The notes beneath the pieces are model-generated. The model ran no database searches and was not told the DNA's origin. It saw only the letters and a list, made by a program, of their open reading frames with translations. A stretch of 64,000 nucleotides of DNA from Acorus gramineus (taxonomy: Eukaryota > Streptophyta > Magnoliopsida > Acorales > Acoraceae), in assembly GCA_030737835.1 (NCBI GenBank), contig JAUJYN010000012.1:4841585-4905584 (forward strand), written 5' to 3'. Made by a program: the position numbers and the translations under genes. Below are positions 61,520 through 64,000 of the stretch, piece after piece (position 1 is the stretch's first letter; every line of letters begins with the position of its first letter).

Positions 61520-62010
61520 ATTTGGAAGTGTGATATTAATTCAAATAGGATATTGTCATGTTTGTTATATCTTATAGATCATAACTTATAAATTATAGAT
61601 TATAATTATTTTGAACAGATATGTTTGTTATAACTATTTAAAAGCAGGAAATAAGCAACAGCGGATGTTTATTTTATAAGTTGTAAAATAGCTTTTTGTT
61701 ATACATTGTCAAAAATACCCTTAAACGGTAGAAGTGAAAAACTGATTTATGTTTGATAATATAAGTTGATTTTTACATATAAAATTAATTTTATAAATAT
61801 GTAAATAAAATCAACTTAATATAAATAATATTTTAAATTCAGTACAGGATTTTCAAATATTATATTATAGAATTTTAATAAATTGAATGACAATTGGATT
61901 TATAAAAAAAATTGATAATGTATTATTTATAATAAAAAAAACATTGAGAAGATAAATGGAGGTTGGTTGATTTTAAGGATAATAGTAAAAAATAGATACA
62001 CATTCTTATT
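61520..62010. other. AT-rich intergenic sequence, no gene seen
   Basis: TA-rich, with no supported feature, leading to the G tract at 62013. Confidence 0.5.
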
Positions 62011-62640
<630 letters not shown>

Positions 62641-62819
62641 ATATATGCCTAGATCATAATTAAAACAACTTAAAAATGTCATGATTTGTAAGCTAAGAAA
62701 TAGATGTTTTTATATTATAGCTTATAAAATGCTTTAATTTTTTTTTTTGGACACATATGTCCTTAGTTTTTTTTACTAATGGGTGGTCTAAAATTATTAC
62801 ATGTTTGTCTTGGGGGGGG

Positions 62820-63130
62820 GGGGGGGGGTGTTAGTCGATACAGACTTTGATGGATTTCTGTGGATATTATTTAAGTGATGGACTTTTATAGACTTTCACA
62901 GACTTTTGTAGACTTTCACAAATTGACTCTCATGGACCTACACGGTCTTTTGTAGACTTTCACATATTGACTCTCATAGACTTTCACATACATTTGTAGA
63001 CTTTCAGACATTTGTAGACTTTCACATATTGACTCTCATGGACTTTCACAGACATTTACAGACTTTTACAAATCACTCTAGTAGACTTTCACAAACTTTC
63101 ACATACTTCCACAAATTGACTCTTTTCACA
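62820..63130. repeat. Cluster of short AGACTTTCACA repeats
   Basis: More than a dozen copies of AGACTTTCACA / AGACTTTTGTAG / TTGACTCTCATGGAC words in tandem disorder, starting after a 17-base G run. Probably the sub-terminal repeats of another transposon end nested in the spacer of the element above. Confidence 0.6.
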
Positions 63131-63134
63131 TGTG

Positions 63135-63740
63135 GATTTCTATTAATAAGCATAATAATGTTTTTGGATTTTTAAAATAACAAATAAAGAACTCAAATAT
63201 TCAAATTCAACATGAATTATTCATACCCAACATAAAATGTAATTTAATATAGTAAATATCAATCTTCACATATCTGAAATGCATATTGCTAGAATGGCAT
63301 GATAAAAAATAAAATAAAAGCAATTAGTATATTTAGTCATATATGTATATATGCCTAAATATATCTTTTTATTTTTATATATGTCTAAACATTATAAAAA
63401 ATATATATATGCACCTATATTGTACAATAATAGAAACTTTTTCAAGGAAAATCAAAACAAACATTATACATATAATCAAATATATGATAAATCTATATTT
63501 TAGAAAATAATTTAGGATGATCTAGGCATATATTATATAATATAATCTACTATTCTCATATATTCATCAAACATATGAGATAATAAGAATATTTCATACA
63601 TATGTACATTCATAAAAAAAAAGATAATAAATAAAAAAAAATGTGAATAAAAATATGAAAGACACGTGATAAAAATTATAAAGGAGATTTGTTAAAAGAA
63701 AAAAAGAAAAAATATTCACAATGCTGAAATAAAAGTCTAT
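63135..63740. other. AT-rich spacer between inverted arms
   Basis: TA-rich; no coding sequence is seen. Confidence 0.5.
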
Positions 63741-63747
63741 GAGAATC

Positions 63748-64000
63748 CCATCCATTTGGGTGGGATTTTGAAATGACTTTTTCCTTTATATTTCTCTCTC
63801 TAAAGTCTACAAAAGTCCACAAGAATCCATCACTTATGAAATTCTTCACAAATCCTGTTTAAATTGAATAACACATGAGAAAATGTCTACTATGAGGAGT
63901 CTCAATTGAATAATGCTGAACTTTTTGTCCACGAAATAATGTCTCAATCGAATAACACTGGACTTTATGTCCACGAAATAATGTCTCAATCGAATAACAC
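63748..64000 (-). mobile_element. Right arm of the inverted-repeat transposon, cut by the window end
   Basis: Inverted match to 62390-62640: TGGGATTTTGAAATGAC, TATATTTCTCTCTC, AATCCATCAC, ATCCTGTTTAAATTGAATAA, then two visible minisatellite units (CGAAATAATGTCTCAATCGA). Confidence 0.7.

Overview
This is a nuclear window from a flowering plant. The evidence is an AT-rich background with GC-rich first exons, a nuclear threonine synthase with a plastid leader and GT-AG intron, an NDR1/HIN1-like gene, secreted cysteine-rich peptides, and plant-type MULE, CACTA, hAT, PIF/Harbinger, LINE, Copia and Gypsy-like sequence. The species cannot be told from the sequence.

Host genes are few. An NHL13-like LEA_2 membrane protein lies at 5605-6369. 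A family of small secreted six-cysteine peptides lies at 22096, 36977, 41584 and 48429 (intact), with a broken copy at 30091 and an orphan promoter near 46650. A hypothetical helical protein is at 27917-28300 (minus). A complete two-exon threonine synthase (529 aa) is at 52999-57293. The peptide family grew by local duplication: 34336-37745 and 38367-42355 are copies of one block, and 37761-38360 is repeated at about 49000-49600. Insertions present in one copy and absent from the other give natural filled/empty site pairs.

Transposons make up most of the rest. A Mutator-like element (11057-17335) has ~740-bp terminal inverted repeats and a perfect 9-bp target duplication. It carries a FAR1-type transposase broken by one stop codon, a convergent second gene that joins an RNase-H1-type hybrid-binding domain to a membrane anchor, and a captured exon of a 2-oxoglutarate oxygenase. 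A CACTA element (22536-26280) with 3-bp target duplications carries decayed fragments of three unrelated host genes: arogenate/prephenate dehydratase, xyloglucan endotransglucosylase/hydrolase, and the peroxisomal import receptor PEX5. Two non-autonomous hAT elements (34538-35033, 40297-41205) have perfect 8-bp target duplications. Also present are a 9-bp-TSD MULE MITE (31886-32161), a PIF/Harbinger-like element (59680-61509), a Tourist-like MITE (879-1112), a MITE in a TA microsatellite (2896-3213), Copia and LINE relics, and an unfinished long-inverted-repeat element with a 42-bp minisatellite (62114 to the window end) beside a 101-bp near-pure G tract.

The most interesting signals are the two gene-capturing transposons, the domain+anchor protein partnered with the MULE transposase, a long perfect hairpin at 51631-51859, and a 36-bp inverted micro-duplication in the broken peptide gene that could make small RNAs against its intact relatives.
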